This document shows, piece by piece, positions 4,924 to 13,969 of a stretch of DNA of 14,229 nt (the stretch's first letter is position 1; each line of letters opens with the position of its first letter). The DNA is from Candidatus Izemoplasma sp. (GTDB lineage Bacteria > Bacillota_I > Bacilli_A > Izemoplasmatales > Izemoplasmataceae). Made by a program: the position numbers and the translations under genes. The notes beneath the pieces are model-generated. The model ran no database searches, was not told where the DNA came from, and was given only the letters and a program-made list of their open reading frames with translations. The stretch is from assembly GCA_021736285.1 (NCBI GenBank), contig JAIPGE010000015.1:1-14229 (forward strand), in the 5' to 3' direction.

Positions 4924-7900
4924 GTGAGTTATAAATTAATTCAGTATGGTAAGAAAAGACATCGAAGAAATTACTCGAAGGTCAAAACAAATGTTGAATT
5001 ACCGGACTTGATTCGCGTTCAAACGGAGTCATTTGATTGGTTCATTCAACAAGGTCTTAAAGAATTATTTAGAGATATTTCACCAATCCAAAACTTTACA
5101 GAAAACATCAGTTTATTTTTCGGTGATTTTATATTTGATCAATCAAAGTATAACATCAGCGAATCACGTGATAAGGATATGACTTATTCTCAGCCGTTAA
5201 GAGTCAATGTACGACTGGAGAATAAAGAAACCGGTGAAGTCAAAGAACAACGCATCTTCATGGGCGATTTTCCAATGATGACACCGAACGGATCATTTAT
5301 TATTAATGGTAGCGAACGTGTTATTGTATCACAAATCGTACGTAGTGCTGGTGTGTTTTTTAGTGAAAACATTGACAAAAAAACACTTAAAAGTAAATAC
5401 GTTGGACAAGTGATACCAACCCGTGGTGCGTGGTTAGAATTTGAAATGGGATCGAAAGACATTTTATATGTGAAACTCGATCGTAGTAAAAAAATTCCTT
5501 TATCAACACTTTTACGCGCTGTTGGATTTATTAATAATGAACAAATTTTAGATATTTATGGTGAAAGTGAATTTTTACTCAATACATTAGGTAAAGATTC
5601 AACGACAACAAGCCATGAAGCAATCAAAGAAGTATACTCAAAACTACGTCAAGGTGAAACCTCAACAATTGAAGGTGCAATCACGTTCTTACAAGGACGT
5701 TTGTTTGACCCAAAACGTTATGATTTAGCGGAAGTTGGACGTTTTAAAGTTAACCAAAAACTTGACGTTTTTGAACGTGTTATCGGTAACAAGCTAGCCG
5801 AAGATTTTGTTGATCCAGACACTGGTGAAATTATCGTTGAGCAAAACAAACTTGTGACACGTAAAATGGCTGATAAATTAAAGGAATATCGGCATTTAAT
5901 TACACAAAAAGTACCAGGCGTCTTATCAGATGACATTGAATATGACTTTTTGACACAACTTGATATTTTCCGTTCAGCGGAAGTTAACGGAGTTAAATTA
6001 TTTGACTTCATGACGGATGAAGACTTATTAGATGAGATTCGTCATCAAAGCTATCAAAAAGCCAAAAGTTATTATAAAGAATACTTAAAATATATTGGCA
6101 AAACAGAAAAAATGCTTGTTGAAGAGTTTGGTAAAACATATGTTAAAGAACTAAAACAAGGATATGATGATGTGTTAGAAAACGAACATATCTACCTTGA
6201 ATTAGCTGAAATACAAATTATTAACATTGTTACAAAAGATGAACATGACAATGAAAAAATCGTGAAAGTAATTGGAAACAATTCATTCGAAGATGCAATC
6301 CACATTGTCCCATCTGATATTTTAGCAAGTGTCTCATATTACCTCAATTTATTTGATCATGTGGGGTCACTTGATGATATTGACCATCTTGGAAATAGAC
6401 GGCTTCGTTTAATTGGTGAATTACTGAAAAACCAATTTAGAATTGGACTCACCAAAATGGAGAAAAACGTTAAGGACCGGATGAGTACTAGAGAACCAGA
6501 TGAAATCACACCGCAAAAACTAATCAACATTAGACCACTGACATCAAGTCTAAAAGAATTCTTTGGAAGCAGTCAGTTGTCACAGTTTATGGCGCAAACC
6601 AATCCATTAGATGAATTAACACACAAACGCCGTATTTCAGCGCTTGGTCCGGGTGGATTAACACGTGATCGTGCGGGATTTGAAGTACGAGATGTTCACA
6701 ATTCACACTATGGACGGATTTGTCCAATTGAAACCCCAGAGGGTCAAAATATTGGGTTGATTAATAGTTTAGCGTCATATGTTAAAGTAAATAAATATGG
6801 ATTTATGGAAACGCCTTATCTCATCGTTGAACAACAAGACGATGCCACATCGTATGTTACTGACCAGATGATTTATTTAGCGGCAGATGTTGAGGAGCGA
6901 TATGTTATCGCCCAAGGGAATGCAAACGTGAATGACAACCGTGAATTAATTGATGATCAAGTTGTTGCACGTTACCAAGGTGAAACCAAAATGCATCCCC
7001 GTGAAACGATTGAACTAATGGACGTTTCACCAAAACAGATTGTTAGTATTTCAACCGCTTGTATTCCATTCTTAGAACACGATGATGCGAACCGGGCATT
7101 AATGGGTGCCAACATGCAACGTCAGGCCATTCCATTATTGATTCCAGAAGCACCATTTGTCGGAACCGGTATTGAATATAAATCAGCACATGACAGCGGT
7201 AGTGCACTTGTTGCATTAAATGATGGTGTTGTTGATTATGTCGATGCAAACACAATTAAACTTCGCCGTGATGATGGCGAAATTGATACATATAATCTTT
7301 ATAAGTTTCAACGCAGTAACCAAGGCACATGTATTAACCAAAAACCAATTGTTTCATTGGGTGATGAAGTTAAGAAAAGCGACACAATCACAGATGGTCC
7401 ATCAATGGAAGATGGTGAACTTGCACTTGGACGCAACGTCACAGTTGCCTTTATGACATGGAATGGGTATAACTACGAGGATGCGGTTATCTTAAGTGAA
7501 CGGCTTGTTAAAGAAGATGTCTATACATCTGTTCATATTGAAAAATACGAGCTTGAAGCACGAGATACCAAACTTGGTAAAGAAGAAATTACCCGTGAAA
7601 TACCACACGTTAGTGAAGAAGGCCGTAAATACTTAGACCAAAATGGAATTATTATTCCAGGAGCAGAAGTATTTGAGGGTGATATATTAGTTGGTAAAGT
7701 AACCCCAAAAGGTGTCACTGACCCAACACCAGAAGATAAGTTGTTATTGGCTATCTTTGGTGAAAAATCACGAGAAGTACGAGACACATCTCTCAAAGTA
7801 CCACACGGTGGTGGCGGTATTGTCCAAGATGTAAAATACTTTAGCCGTGCAAACGGTGATGAATTACCACCGGGTGTCAACGAAGTAGTGCGGGTATTCA

Positions 7901-8688
7901 TTGTTCAGAAACGGAAGATTTCTGAAGGTGATAAAATGGCCGGAAGACATGGAAATAAAGGTGTTATCTCTAAAATATTACCGATTGAAGACATGCCATA
8001 CATGGCAGATGGAACACCAGTTGACATTATGTTGAATCCACTGGGTGTACCATCACGAATGAACATCGGTCAGGTCCTTGAAATCCATTTAGGAATGGCT
8101 GCAAAACGCCTTGGCGTTCATGTTGCAACACCAGTATTCGATGGTATCACGATTGAAGAATTACAAGAGATTATGGCTGAAGCTGGCATGCGTAAAGATG
8201 GGAAAGTAACGCTTTACTCTGGACAAACCGGTGACGCTTACGATAATCCAATCAGTGTTGGGGTTATGTACATGATTAAATTAGATCACATGATTGATGA
8301 TAAACTACATGCACGAAGCGTAGGACCATATACTCTTGTTACTCAACAACCAATGGGTGGTAAGGCACAAAATGGTGGACAACGTTTTGGTGAAATGGAA
8401 GTGTGGGCACTTGAAGCATATGGTGCAGCATACGCACTACAAGAAATGTTAACTGTAAAATCAGATGACATCATCGGTCGTAACAAAGTCTTTAGAGCAA
8501 TTGTTGATGGCAAAAGCATACCAAATCCAAGCTTACCAGAAAGTTTCCGTGTATTAACACGGGAATTACAATCACTCGGTATCTATGTGGAACTCATCAG
8601 TAGAGAGACCGGAGTTAACGAAGCGAATAAGAGTTTGGTGAACGAAGACAGTGAAGACTATATTTCTAAATATGGTTTTCAGTCGTAG
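4924..8688 (+). CDS. rpoB: RNA polymerase beta subunit
   Basis: Beta subunit of RNA polymerase, 1254 residues, somewhat longer than the roughly 1190 of Bacillus. It starts with GTG 4924, served by GGGGTGA at 4911-4917; the N-terminus resembles the Bacillus protein (QYGKKRHRR, then [15 protein letters not shown]). The rifampicin pocket is at about 550-575: [15 protein letters not shown] then [13 protein letters not shown]. His (H526 in E. coli) and Ser (S531) are normal, but the residue matching E. coli D516 is Ala557 (codon GCG at 6592-6594). The active-centre lysine-rich part ([20 protein letters not shown]) and the SRMNIGQ and [20 protein letters not shown] segments, which contact beta-prime, are intact. 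Residues about 323-427 hold an insertion of perhaps 75 residues relative to Bacillus, mostly helical and charged in appearance. rpoC follows after 16 bases. Confidence 0.98.
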   Translation: MSYKLIQYGKKRHRRNYSKVKTNVELPDLIRVQTESFDWFIQQGLKELFRDISPIQNFTENISLFFGDFIFDQSKYNISESRDKDMTYSQPLRVNVRLENKETGEVKEQRIFMGDFPMMTPNGSFIINGSERVIVSQIVRSAGVFFSENIDKKTLKSKYVGQVIPTRGAWLEFEMGSKDILYVKLDRSKKIPLSTLLRAVGFINNEQILDIYGESEFLLNTLGKDSTTTSHEAIKEVYSKLRQGETSTIEGAITFLQGRLFDPKRYDLAEVGRFKVNQKLDVFERVIGNKLAEDFVDPDTGEIIVEQNKLVTRKMADKLKEYRHLITQKVPGVLSDDIEYDFLTQLDIFRSAEVNGVKLFDFMTDEDLLDEIRHQSYQKAKSYYKEYLKYIGKTEKMLVEEFGKTYVKELKQGYDDVLENEHIYLELAEIQIINIVTKDEHDNEKIVKVIGNNSFEDAIHIVPSDILASVSYYLNLFDHVGSLDDIDHLGNRRLRLIGELLKNQFRIGLTKMEKNVKDRMSTREPDEITPQKLINIRPLTSSLKEFFGSSQLSQFMAQTNPLDELTHKRRISALGPGGLTRDRAGFEVRDVHNSHYGRICPIETPEGQNIGLINSLASYVKVNKYGFMETPYLIVEQQDDATSYVTDQMIYLAADVEERYVIAQGNANVNDNRELIDDQVVARYQGETKMHPRETIELMDVSPKQIVSISTACIPFLEHDDANRALMGANMQRQAIPLLIPEAPFVGTGIEYKSAHDSGSALVALNDGVVDYVDANTIKLRRDDGEIDTYNLYKFQRSNQGTCINQKPIVSLGDEVKKSDTITDGPSMEDGELALGRNVTVAFMTWNGYNYEDAVILSERLVKEDVYTSVHIEKYELEARDTKLGKEEITREIPHVSEEGRKYLDQNGIIIPGAEVFEGDILVGKVTPKGVTDPTPEDKLLLAIFGEKSREVRDTSLKVPHGGGGIVQDVKYFSRANGDELPPGVNEVVRVFIVQKRKISEGDKMAGRHGNKGVISKILPIEDMPYMADGTPVDIMLNPLGVPSRMNIGQVLEIHLGMAAKRLGVHVATPVFDGITIEELQEIMAEAGMRKDGKVTLYSGQTGDAYDNPISVGVMYMIKLDHMIDDKLHARSVGPYTLVTQQPMGGKAQNGGQRFGEMEVWALEAYGAAYALQEMLTVKSDDIIGRNKVFRAIVDGKSIPNPSLPESFRVLTRELQSLGIYVELISRETGVNEANKSLVNEDSEDYISKYGFQS

Positions 8689-8704
8689 AAAGTAGGGTGA
8701 TTTG

Positions 8705-11700
8705 ATGAGTCAAAAATTTACGCATTACAAAATTCGTTTGGCATCTCCAGAAGAAATTCGGGGATGGTCTTTCGGAGAAGTAAAAAAACATGAAACAATC
8801 AATTACCGCACGTTAAAGCCAGAAAAAGATGGACTCTTTTGTGAAATAATATTTGGACCAACCAAAGACTATCAATGTGGCTGTAACAATAAGTCAAAAC
8901 GGACCAGTCATGTGGGTAAAAAATGTCCACAATGTGGTGTTGAAATCACCGAAAGTAAAGTTCGTCGTGAACGGATGGGACACATTGAACTTGCGGCACC
9001 AGTTGTCCACACATGGTATTTACGCAATACACCATCACGTTTGGCAACATTATTGGATTTAAAAACAAAAAATTTAGAACAAGTCGTTTATTTGGCATCA
9101 TACATCGTTGTTGATGCAGGAGACACAGACTTACAATATAAACAAATTTTAAGTGAAGCAGAATATTCAATGAAATACATGGAATATGGTAGTCGTTTCA
9201 AAGCCTTAAGTGGCGCTGAAGCGGTAAAATATTTACTAAAAAAATTGGATTTAGAACGCGAAAGCTTAATCTTACGCAAAAACTTAAGCAGTGCCTCAAA
9301 ACAAAAACGAAAAAAAATCATTAAACGTCTCAATGTTGTTGAAGCATTCTTAAACTCAGACAATAAACCAGAATGGATGGTTTTAGAAGTACTACCAGTT
9401 ATCCCACCGGATTTACGTCCAATGGTACAACTCGATGGTGGCCGCTTCGCAACAACCGATTTAAATGATTTATACCGCCGGATCTTAAACAGAAACAACC
9501 GTTTAAAACGGCAGTTTGAACAAGGGGCACCACATCTTATCACAAAAAATGAAAAACGAATGTTACAAGAGAGTGTCGATGCATTAATCGATAACTCAAA
9601 ACGTGGCCGTAAAGTTGTTGAAAAGAATCGACCATTAAAATCATTGAGTGATTTACTCCGTGGTAAACAAGGACGCTTCCGTCAAAACTTACTCGGTAAA
9701 CGGGTTGATTATTCAGGGCGTAGTGTTATTGTTGTTGGACCTGATTTAGAAATGTATCAATGTGGGTTACCAAAAGAAATGGCCCTCAATCTCTTTAAAC
9801 CATTCGTTATTAAAGAATTAATCGAACGTGAGATTGCATCAAATATCAAGGCTGCTAAAAAAGCCGTCGATAAAGTTGAAAATCCAGAAGTTTGGAATGT
9901 TTTAGAAGATGTCATTAAAGAACATCCAGTGCTTTTAAACCGAGCACCAACATTACATCGACTAGGAATTCAAGCCTTTGAACCAAAATTGGTTGAAGGA
10001 AAAGCAATTCGTCTACATCCGCTCGTCACAACAGCGTTTAACGCTGACTTTGATGGCGATCAAATGGCAGTTCATGTTCCATTAAGTGAAGAAGCCCAAG
10101 CTGAAGCACGGGTCTTAATGTTGGCATCAAACAATATCTTAAATCCGAAAGATGGAAAACCAATTGTAACACCATCACAGGATATGGTGTTAGGAAACTA
10201 TTATCTAACCCTTGAAAAAGTTGGTGAAAAAGGTGAAGGTCGCGTCTTTAGTGATTATGATGAAGCAGCACTCGCATACGACAACAAGATGATTACACTA
10301 CACAGCCGCATTGCATTAAAAGGAAGTTCACTTGGAAATGCGCCAATCACTGAATCACAACGCAAAGGCTATTTAATTACAACCTTTGGTAAATTGACAT
10401 TTAACTCAATTTTACCAAGAGAATTTTCATATCTAAATGAACCAACACTTGAGAATTTACAAAAACAAAAAGATCCTGAAACAGGCGAAGAACGTTATCA
10501 TACTCCAGATGAATACTTTGTACCAATGGGAACCAACATCAAAGAACACATCGCAGCACAACCTTTAGTACCGCCATTTAAAAAAGGCTTTTTGTCAAAT
10601 ATTATTTCAGAAGTATTCTTGGTGTTTAAAATCAATGAAACATCAAAAATGTTAGATAAACTTAAAAACTTAGGATTTAAATACTCAACACAAGCCGGAA
10701 TTACCGTTAGTGCAAGTGATGTTCAAGTGTATTCTAAGAAAAAAGAAGAAATCGAAGCAACACAAACAAAAGTTGATTTCTTATATGATCAATATCATAA
10801 TGGTCTATTGACAGACTATGAACGGTACAAACTTGTTATTAAAGAATGGGCAACCGTTAAAAACAGAATCCAACGTGGATTAATGAATGAATTAACCAAC
10901 GATAACCATATCTTTATGATGAGTGATTCGGGTGCCCGTGGAAATGCCTCTAACTTTACACAACTTGCTGGAATTCGTGGTAGTATGGCGAATACCAAAC
11001 GTGAAGGGTTAAACAAAGCATACAACATTCGTGCCGGAATTAAATCAACAATCGAGTTACCCGTTAAATCTTCGTTTATCGAAGGCTTGACAATGTCAGA
11101 GTTCTTTATCTCAACGCATGGTGCACGTAAAGGATCAACAGATACGGCATTAAAAACTGCCGATTCAGGATACTTAACACGTCGCTTGGTTGATGTCAGT
11201 CAAGACTTAGTTGTGACTGAAGAAGATTGTGGCACAGACCGTGGTACTGAAATATTTGCAATTTCAGACACACACGGTAAACAAGACTTTAAAAATAAAA
11301 TAATAAACCGTTTTGCCAGAGAAACGATTCACCATGGTCGCACCTATGACATTATCGTCAAAAAAGGTGAAAAAATTACCCCTGATATGGCCGATGAAAT
11401 GATTCTTGCTAATGTCAATCAAGCCGCTATTTATTACGATACACCAGCGGATGGTATGGTTATTGAAATGGACTTAATTGTACCATTTATTGATCGCTTA
11501 TTTGGACGCTATTCAGCTGAAACACGAGAAGATCCTAAAACAGGAGAAATCTTAATCAATAAAAACGAATACATCACCGAAGAAAAAGCCCGTCACATGG
11601 TTGAAGCCGGGATGACTGAATTGCGTATTCGCAGTGTACTGACATGCGGTAGTGAACGCGGTATATGTAAAAAATGTTATGGCCAAAACTTATCAACTGG

Positions 11701-12601
11701 TGAACAAGTGGAAGTCGGAGAAAGTATTGGAACCATTGCAGCACAATCAATTGGTGAACCAGGAACGCAGTTAACAATGCGGACCTTCCATACCGGTGGT
11801 GTTGCGGGTGCAGATATTACCCAAGGTCTACCTCGGATTCAAGAATTATTTGAAGCAAGAACACCAAAAGGTAAGGCCATCATTAGTGAAATATATGGGG
11901 TTGTTAAAGCAAAAGAAACCGTCAATGGACGAACCAAAATCACTGTTGCCAACAGCAATGAAGAAGTTGAATACATGACAAATACTGGTGATAATGTAAA
12001 CGTTGAAGAAGGCGATAACCTATATGCGGGTCAAAAATTAACAGAAGGTAGTATTGATCCAAAACAACTCTTAAAAGCAACGGATGCGGAAACGGTCCAA
12101 CAGTATTTATTAAAAGAAGTTCAAAAAGTTTACCGGGCTCAAAACATTGAAATTTCTGACAAACATATCGAAGTCATCATTCACCAAATGATGCGTCGGA
12201 TTAATGTTATCTTAGAAGGAGATACAATGGTATTGCCAGGTGACCAAGTCTCGATTCGTGAATTTAAAGAGGCCAATCGTAAAGTATTAAAAGAAGGTAA
12301 ATCACCAGCGATTGGACGTCCAGCATTATTGGGAATCACACGTGCAAGCTTACGCAGTGAGTCATTCTTAAGTGCGGCAAGTTTCCAAGAAACAACACGT
12401 GTCTTAACTGATGCGGCAATTCGCGGGAAAACAGATGACTTATTAGGACTAAAAGAAAATGTTATCATCGGTGGATTAATTCCTGCCGGAACAGGCATTC
12501 TTCGAGATACCTCATTTAATTACGAAAAACCAGAACCACAACAACAAGAAGAAGAGGTTCTTGACGATCATCCATTTGATACATCAGACTTTAATTTCTA
12601 G
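8705..12601 (+). CDS. rpoC: RNA polymerase beta-prime subunit
   Basis: Catalytic beta-prime subunit, 1298 residues, about 100 longer than in Bacillus. ATG 8705 is chosen over the in-frame TTG at 8702 because AGGGTGA ends at 8700 and only ATG gives normal spacing and the family N-terminus. Seen in order: N-terminal zinc site (Cys 58, 60, 74, 77, one residue more between pairs than in E. coli); [20 protein letters not shown]; the magnesium-binding NADFDGD (446-452, Asp 448, 450, 452); bridge helix ([19 protein letters not shown]); second zinc site (Cys 842, 981, 988, 991); trigger loop region ([18 protein letters not shown]). Between Cys 842 and Cys 981 there are 138 residues against 73 in E. 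coli; the surplus looks like an internal duplication (about 868-909 against 934-975). The gene ends in an acidic, Gln-rich tail and is followed by a strong terminator. Confidence 0.98.
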   Translation: MSQKFTHYKIRLASPEEIRGWSFGEVKKHETINYRTLKPEKDGLFCEIIFGPTKDYQCGCNNKSKRTSHVGKKCPQCGVEITESKVRRERMGHIELAAPVVHTWYLRNTPSRLATLLDLKTKNLEQVVYLASYIVVDAGDTDLQYKQILSEAEYSMKYMEYGSRFKALSGAEAVKYLLKKLDLERESLILRKNLSSASKQKRKKIIKRLNVVEAFLNSDNKPEWMVLEVLPVIPPDLRPMVQLDGGRFATTDLNDLYRRILNRNNRLKRQFEQGAPHLITKNEKRMLQESVDALIDNSKRGRKVVEKNRPLKSLSDLLRGKQGRFRQNLLGKRVDYSGRSVIVVGPDLEMYQCGLPKEMALNLFKPFVIKELIEREIASNIKAAKKAVDKVENPEVWNVLEDVIKEHPVLLNRAPTLHRLGIQAFEPKLVEGKAIRLHPLVTTAFNADFDGDQMAVHVPLSEEAQAEARVLMLASNNILNPKDGKPIVTPSQDMVLGNYYLTLEKVGEKGEGRVFSDYDEAALAYDNKMITLHSRIALKGSSLGNAPITESQRKGYLITTFGKLTFNSILPREFSYLNEPTLENLQKQKDPETGEERYHTPDEYFVPMGTNIKEHIAAQPLVPPFKKGFLSNIISEVFLVFKINETSKMLDKLKNLGFKYSTQAGITVSASDVQVYSKKKEEIEATQTKVDFLYDQYHNGLLTDYERYKLVIKEWATVKNRIQRGLMNELTNDNHIFMMSDSGARGNASNFTQLAGIRGSMANTKREGLNKAYNIRAGIKSTIELPVKSSFIEGLTMSEFFISTHGARKGSTDTALKTADSGYLTRRLVDVSQDLVVTEEDCGTDRGTEIFAISDTHGKQDFKNKIINRFARETIHHGRTYDIIVKKGEKITPDMADEMILANVNQAAIYYDTPADGMVIEMDLIVPFIDRLFGRYSAETREDPKTGEILINKNEYITEEKARHMVEAGMTELRIRSVLTCGSERGICKKCYGQNLSTGEQVEVGESIGTIAAQSIGEPGTQLTMRTFHTGGVAGADITQGLPRIQELFEARTPKGKAIISEIYGVVKAKETVNGRTKITVANSNEEVEYMTNTGDNVNVEEGDNLYAGQKLTEGSIDPKQLLKATDAETVQQYLLKEVQKVYRAQNIEISDKHIEVIIHQMMRRINVILEGDTMVLPGDQVSIREFKEANRKVLKEGKSPAIGRPALLGITRASLRSESFLSAASFQETTRVLTDAAIRGKTDDLLGLKENVIIGGLIPAGTGILRDTSFNYEKPEPQQQEEEVLDDHPFDTSDFNF

Positions 12602-12610
12602 ATAATAGAT

Positions 12611-12650
12611 ATGCCACATGAAGCAATCACTTCATGTGGCATTATTTTTT
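12611..12650 (+). terminator. Intrinsic terminator after rpoC
   Basis: ATGCCACATGAAG (12611-12623) and CTTCATGTGGCAT (12630-12642) form a perfect 13-base stem with a 6-base loop, followed by TATTTTTT. It begins 9 bases after the rpoC stop and closes the rpoBC unit, separating it from the tRNA and from rpsL. Confidence 0.95.
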
Positions 12651-12669
12651 AAAAAGTTGACTAAAAGAC

Positions 12670-12697
12670 TTGTCAACCCCTTACTTTATGGTATAAT
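12670..12697 (+). promoter_or_regulatory. Promoter of tRNA-Thr
   Basis: TTGTCA (12670-12675), a 16-base spacer and a consensus TATAAT (12692-12697). The expected start near 12704 leaves a 5' leader of about 10 bases before the mature tRNA. Confidence 0.75.
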
Positions 12698-12713
12698 ATA
12701 TTTTGCATGCAAC

Positions 12714-12790
12714 GCCGCTTTAGCTCAGCTCGGTAGAGCAATACCATGGTAAGGTAGAGGTCGTAGGTTCAAATCCTACATGCGGCACCA
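12714..12790 (+). tRNA. tRNA-Thr, anticodon GGT
   Basis: A full cloverleaf can be drawn. Acceptor 5' arm 12714-12720 pairs with 12780-12786; D stem GCTC/GAGC (12723-12726, 12736-12739); anticodon loop ATGGTAA (12746-12752) with anticodon GGT at 12748-12750; T stem GTAGG/CCTAC with loop TTCAAAT; discriminator A and genomically encoded CCA (12788-12790). It reads ACC and ACT codons. Imperfections: a T-T mismatch at acceptor pair 6-67, an A-G mismatch at the top of the anticodon stem (27-43), and A at position 32, where a pyrimidine is usual. It has its own promoter and terminator, so it is probably functional. Confidence 0.92.
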
Positions 12791-12802
12791 TTTTATAAAA
12801 AT

Positions 12803-12833
12803 AGAGTTTATTTCAAACGAAATAAACTCTTTT
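12803..12833. terminator. Bidirectional terminator between tRNA-Thr and the HTH gene
   Basis: AGAGTTTATTTC (12803-12814) and GAAATAAACTCT (12819-12830) form a perfect 12-base stem around AAAC. T runs lie on both sides: TTTT at 12830-12833 on the plus strand, and, read on the minus strand, the complement of the A run at 12797-12801. It lies between two convergent genes, 12 bases after the tRNA and 5 bases from the stop of the minus-strand gene. Confidence 0.85.
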
Positions 12834-12835
12834 GA

Positions 12836-13657
12836 TTACGCTGTTAGTGGTTTGCCGCATTTTCGGCAATACACATCATCAGGCTTATTGACTTTACCAC
12901 AGGCACAGACTTTTTCTTTCACACCATCAAGAGATGTTCCACAACTTGAACAAACTTTTTCATCTTCATCCACTTCATCGCCACAGGTAGGACATTTGAT
13001 GCGGGTGTCCAAATAATTGGATGCCACACTTGTTACAACAATCGCAAGCCCTGCATATAGGACATAACTACTTAATCCGGTAACCACACCACCAAGTAAG
13101 AAAACAACAATATACGGAAACGGATTAAATGGGTCGGGGCTAGTTATTGTGCCATTACCAAATAAAGTGTCGGAATCACTTGGAAATTGTGTGATTGTAT
13201 TATTGTGAAAGTTATTAACACTATCGAAAGCGCCTTTACCAAATCCAATAAAGCCGAATATAGTCATCGAGAGTCCGACAATAATCCCAATACCACCGAC
13301 GAGCAATAAGATTTTTTTGATCCGTTTTGCTTCTGCGGAATTGGTCGTATGTTTTGCTTTGTATAAGAGCTGTTTAAAGAAATTTCCTGATAGGTTTGAA
13401 CGAGAAAACGATTGATTGTCATACGCGTTTGATTGAGAACTCCTCGTATTTTCTTTTGGTTCTTGATTTAGAAGGGTATCAACACTCACATCAAGAGCGT
13501 TAGACAATGCCTGAATATTGTATAAATCAGGTAACCCATCACCGCGCTCCCATTTCGAAATAGCTTGACGTGATACGCCAACCTTTTGTGCAAGTTTATC
13601 TTGTGTCATTTGTTTTTCTTGTCGTAAGGATTGAATATGTTTGCCAATTTCGCTCAT
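12836..13657 (-). CDS. Xre-type HTH, membrane-spanning, zinc-ribbon protein
   Basis: 273 residues. Residues 5-60 are an Xre/HTH_3 DNA-binding domain (IQSLRQEKQMTQDKLAQKVG, then SRQAISKWERG). A polar, Ser/Asn-rich linker follows. Hydrophobic stretches are at about 115-139 and 181-213; the second is long enough for one tilted or two short helices. A Phe/Pro/Asn-rich segment separates them. The C-terminus has two zinc ribbons: CPTC (222-225) with CSSC (236-239), and CAC (251-253) with CRKC (264-267), a double-zinc-ribbon pattern. With two helices both the HTH and the ribbons would face the cytoplasm. A membrane-held transcription factor sensing envelope state or metal/redox is one possible role, but the function is unknown. 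The start ATG has AAAAAGGAG just upstream. It is transcribed opposite to all its neighbours and interrupts the usual rpoC-to-rpsL region. Confidence 0.85.
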   Translation of the reverse strand: MSEIGKHIQSLRQEKQMTQDKLAQKVGVSRQAISKWERGDGLPDLYNIQALSNALDVSVDTLLNQEPKENTRSSQSNAYDNQSFSRSNLSGNFFKQLLYKAKHTTNSAEAKRIKKILLLVGGIGIIVGLSMTIFGFIGFGKGAFDSVNNFHNNTITQFPSDSDTLFGNGTITSPDPFNPFPYIVVFLLGGVVTGLSSYVLYAGLAIVVTSVASNYLDTRIKCPTCGDEVDEDEKVCSSCGTSLDGVKEKVCACGKVNKPDDVYCRKCGKPLTA

Positions 13658-13691
13658 AATGTGTCTCCTTTTTATGGATTTATTCCTCTTT

Positions 13692-13720
13692 ATTGTAACG
13701 CAGGATTCTTATTAAAACAA
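13692..13720 (-). promoter_or_regulatory. Promoter of the HTH/zinc-ribbon gene
   Basis: On the minus strand TTGTTT (complement of 13715-13720), a 17-base spacer and TACAAT (complement of 13692-13697). It lies about 35 bases before the ATG, with the ribosome binding site between. Confidence 0.6.
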
Positions 13721-13730
13721 TAGCGAATTT

Positions 13731-13756
13731 GTTGCACCTAAGCAACGGCGCGTTGC
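13731..13756. promoter_or_regulatory. Repeated GTTGC/GCAAC sites, possible operator
   Basis: GTTGC (13731-13735), GCAAC (13742-13746) and GTTGC (13752-13756) alternate in orientation with 6- and 5-base gaps. They sit just upstream of the HTH gene's -35 box in the divergent intergenic region. Xre-type proteins usually bind inverted repeats near their own promoter, so autoregulation is plausible but unproven. Confidence 0.35.
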
Positions 13757-13773
13757 GAGTAAAAAAGTATAAT

Positions 13774-13825
13774 AAAAACATCTTTTTTTAGACATTTTCA
13801 AGAAAAATAAAAAAATAATGTTTTT
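13774..13825. repeat. A/T-rich imperfect inverted repeat upstream of rpsL
   Basis: AAAAACATCTTTTTTTA (13774-13790) is nearly the reverse complement of TAAAAAAATAATGTTTTT (13808-13825), with one small internal mismatch. It ends 4 bases before the rpsL -35 box. Runs of A and T here could bend DNA or act as an UP element for the rpsL promoter. In the 312 bases between the HTH gene and rpsL no protein gene of usual size is seen. Confidence 0.45.
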
Positions 13826-13829
13826 AGGG

Positions 13830-13858
13830 TTGACACACCTGCATGTGTGAGATATAAT
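13830..13858 (+). promoter_or_regulatory. Consensus promoter of rpsL
   Basis: TTGACA (13830-13835), a 17-base spacer and TATAAT (13853-13858): a perfect consensus match, the strongest in the window. The spacer holds a near palindrome, CACACCTGCATGTGTG (13834-13849), with one mismatched pair. The expected start is near 13865, leaving a leader of about 105 bases. Confidence 0.9.
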
Positions 13859-13872
13859 ATATACGCTGTTAG

Positions 13873-13908
13873 ATGAAAAACATCAGGGTTTATTCAGATA
13901 AGCCCTAG
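13873..13908 (+). other. Possible leader peptide in the rpsL leader
   Basis: ATG at 13873 opens 11 codons ([11 protein letters not shown]) and stops at TAG 13906-13908, exactly at the foot of the leader hairpin and before its T run. A ribosome finishing this frame would cover the hairpin. There is no clear ribosome binding site and only about 8 bases of RNA before it. An open frame this short arises by chance often, so support is weak. A second 11-codon frame (13914-13949) follows, also without a ribosome binding site. Confidence 0.2.
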
Positions 13909-13913
13909 TTTTT
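13885..13913 (+). terminator. Terminator-like hairpin (attenuator) in the rpsL leader
   Basis: AGGGTTTAT (13885-13893) and ATAAGCCCT (13898-13906) form a 9-base stem (one G-T pair) around TCAG, followed by AGTTTTT. It lies between the promoter and the ribosome binding site of rpsL, so it would be conditional. A smaller hairpin GATG/CATC (13872-13875, 13881-13884) stacks directly before it. Confidence 0.5.
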
Positions 13914-13969
13914 ATGAAAAAAGTGAACCACCTGGATGCGTGGACATAAATATGAGAGGAGGAAATGTT

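Noticed and set aside
7533..7901. 122-codon open frame on the minus strand within rpoB
   Set aside because: It is opposite highly conserved rpoB sequence and the product has no family features.
9088..9543. 151-codon open frame on the minus strand within rpoC
   Set aside because: It lies entirely opposite a conserved part of rpoC, has no ribosome binding site or recognisable motif, and is explained by codon bias.
12780..13016. 78-codon open frame starting in the tRNA acceptor arm
   Set aside because: It overlaps the tRNA 3' end, passes through a terminator and lies opposite the HTH gene.
13768..13773. Second TATAAT upstream of rpsL
   Set aside because: No acceptable -35 box lies 15-19 bases upstream; the AT-rich region makes chance matches likely.
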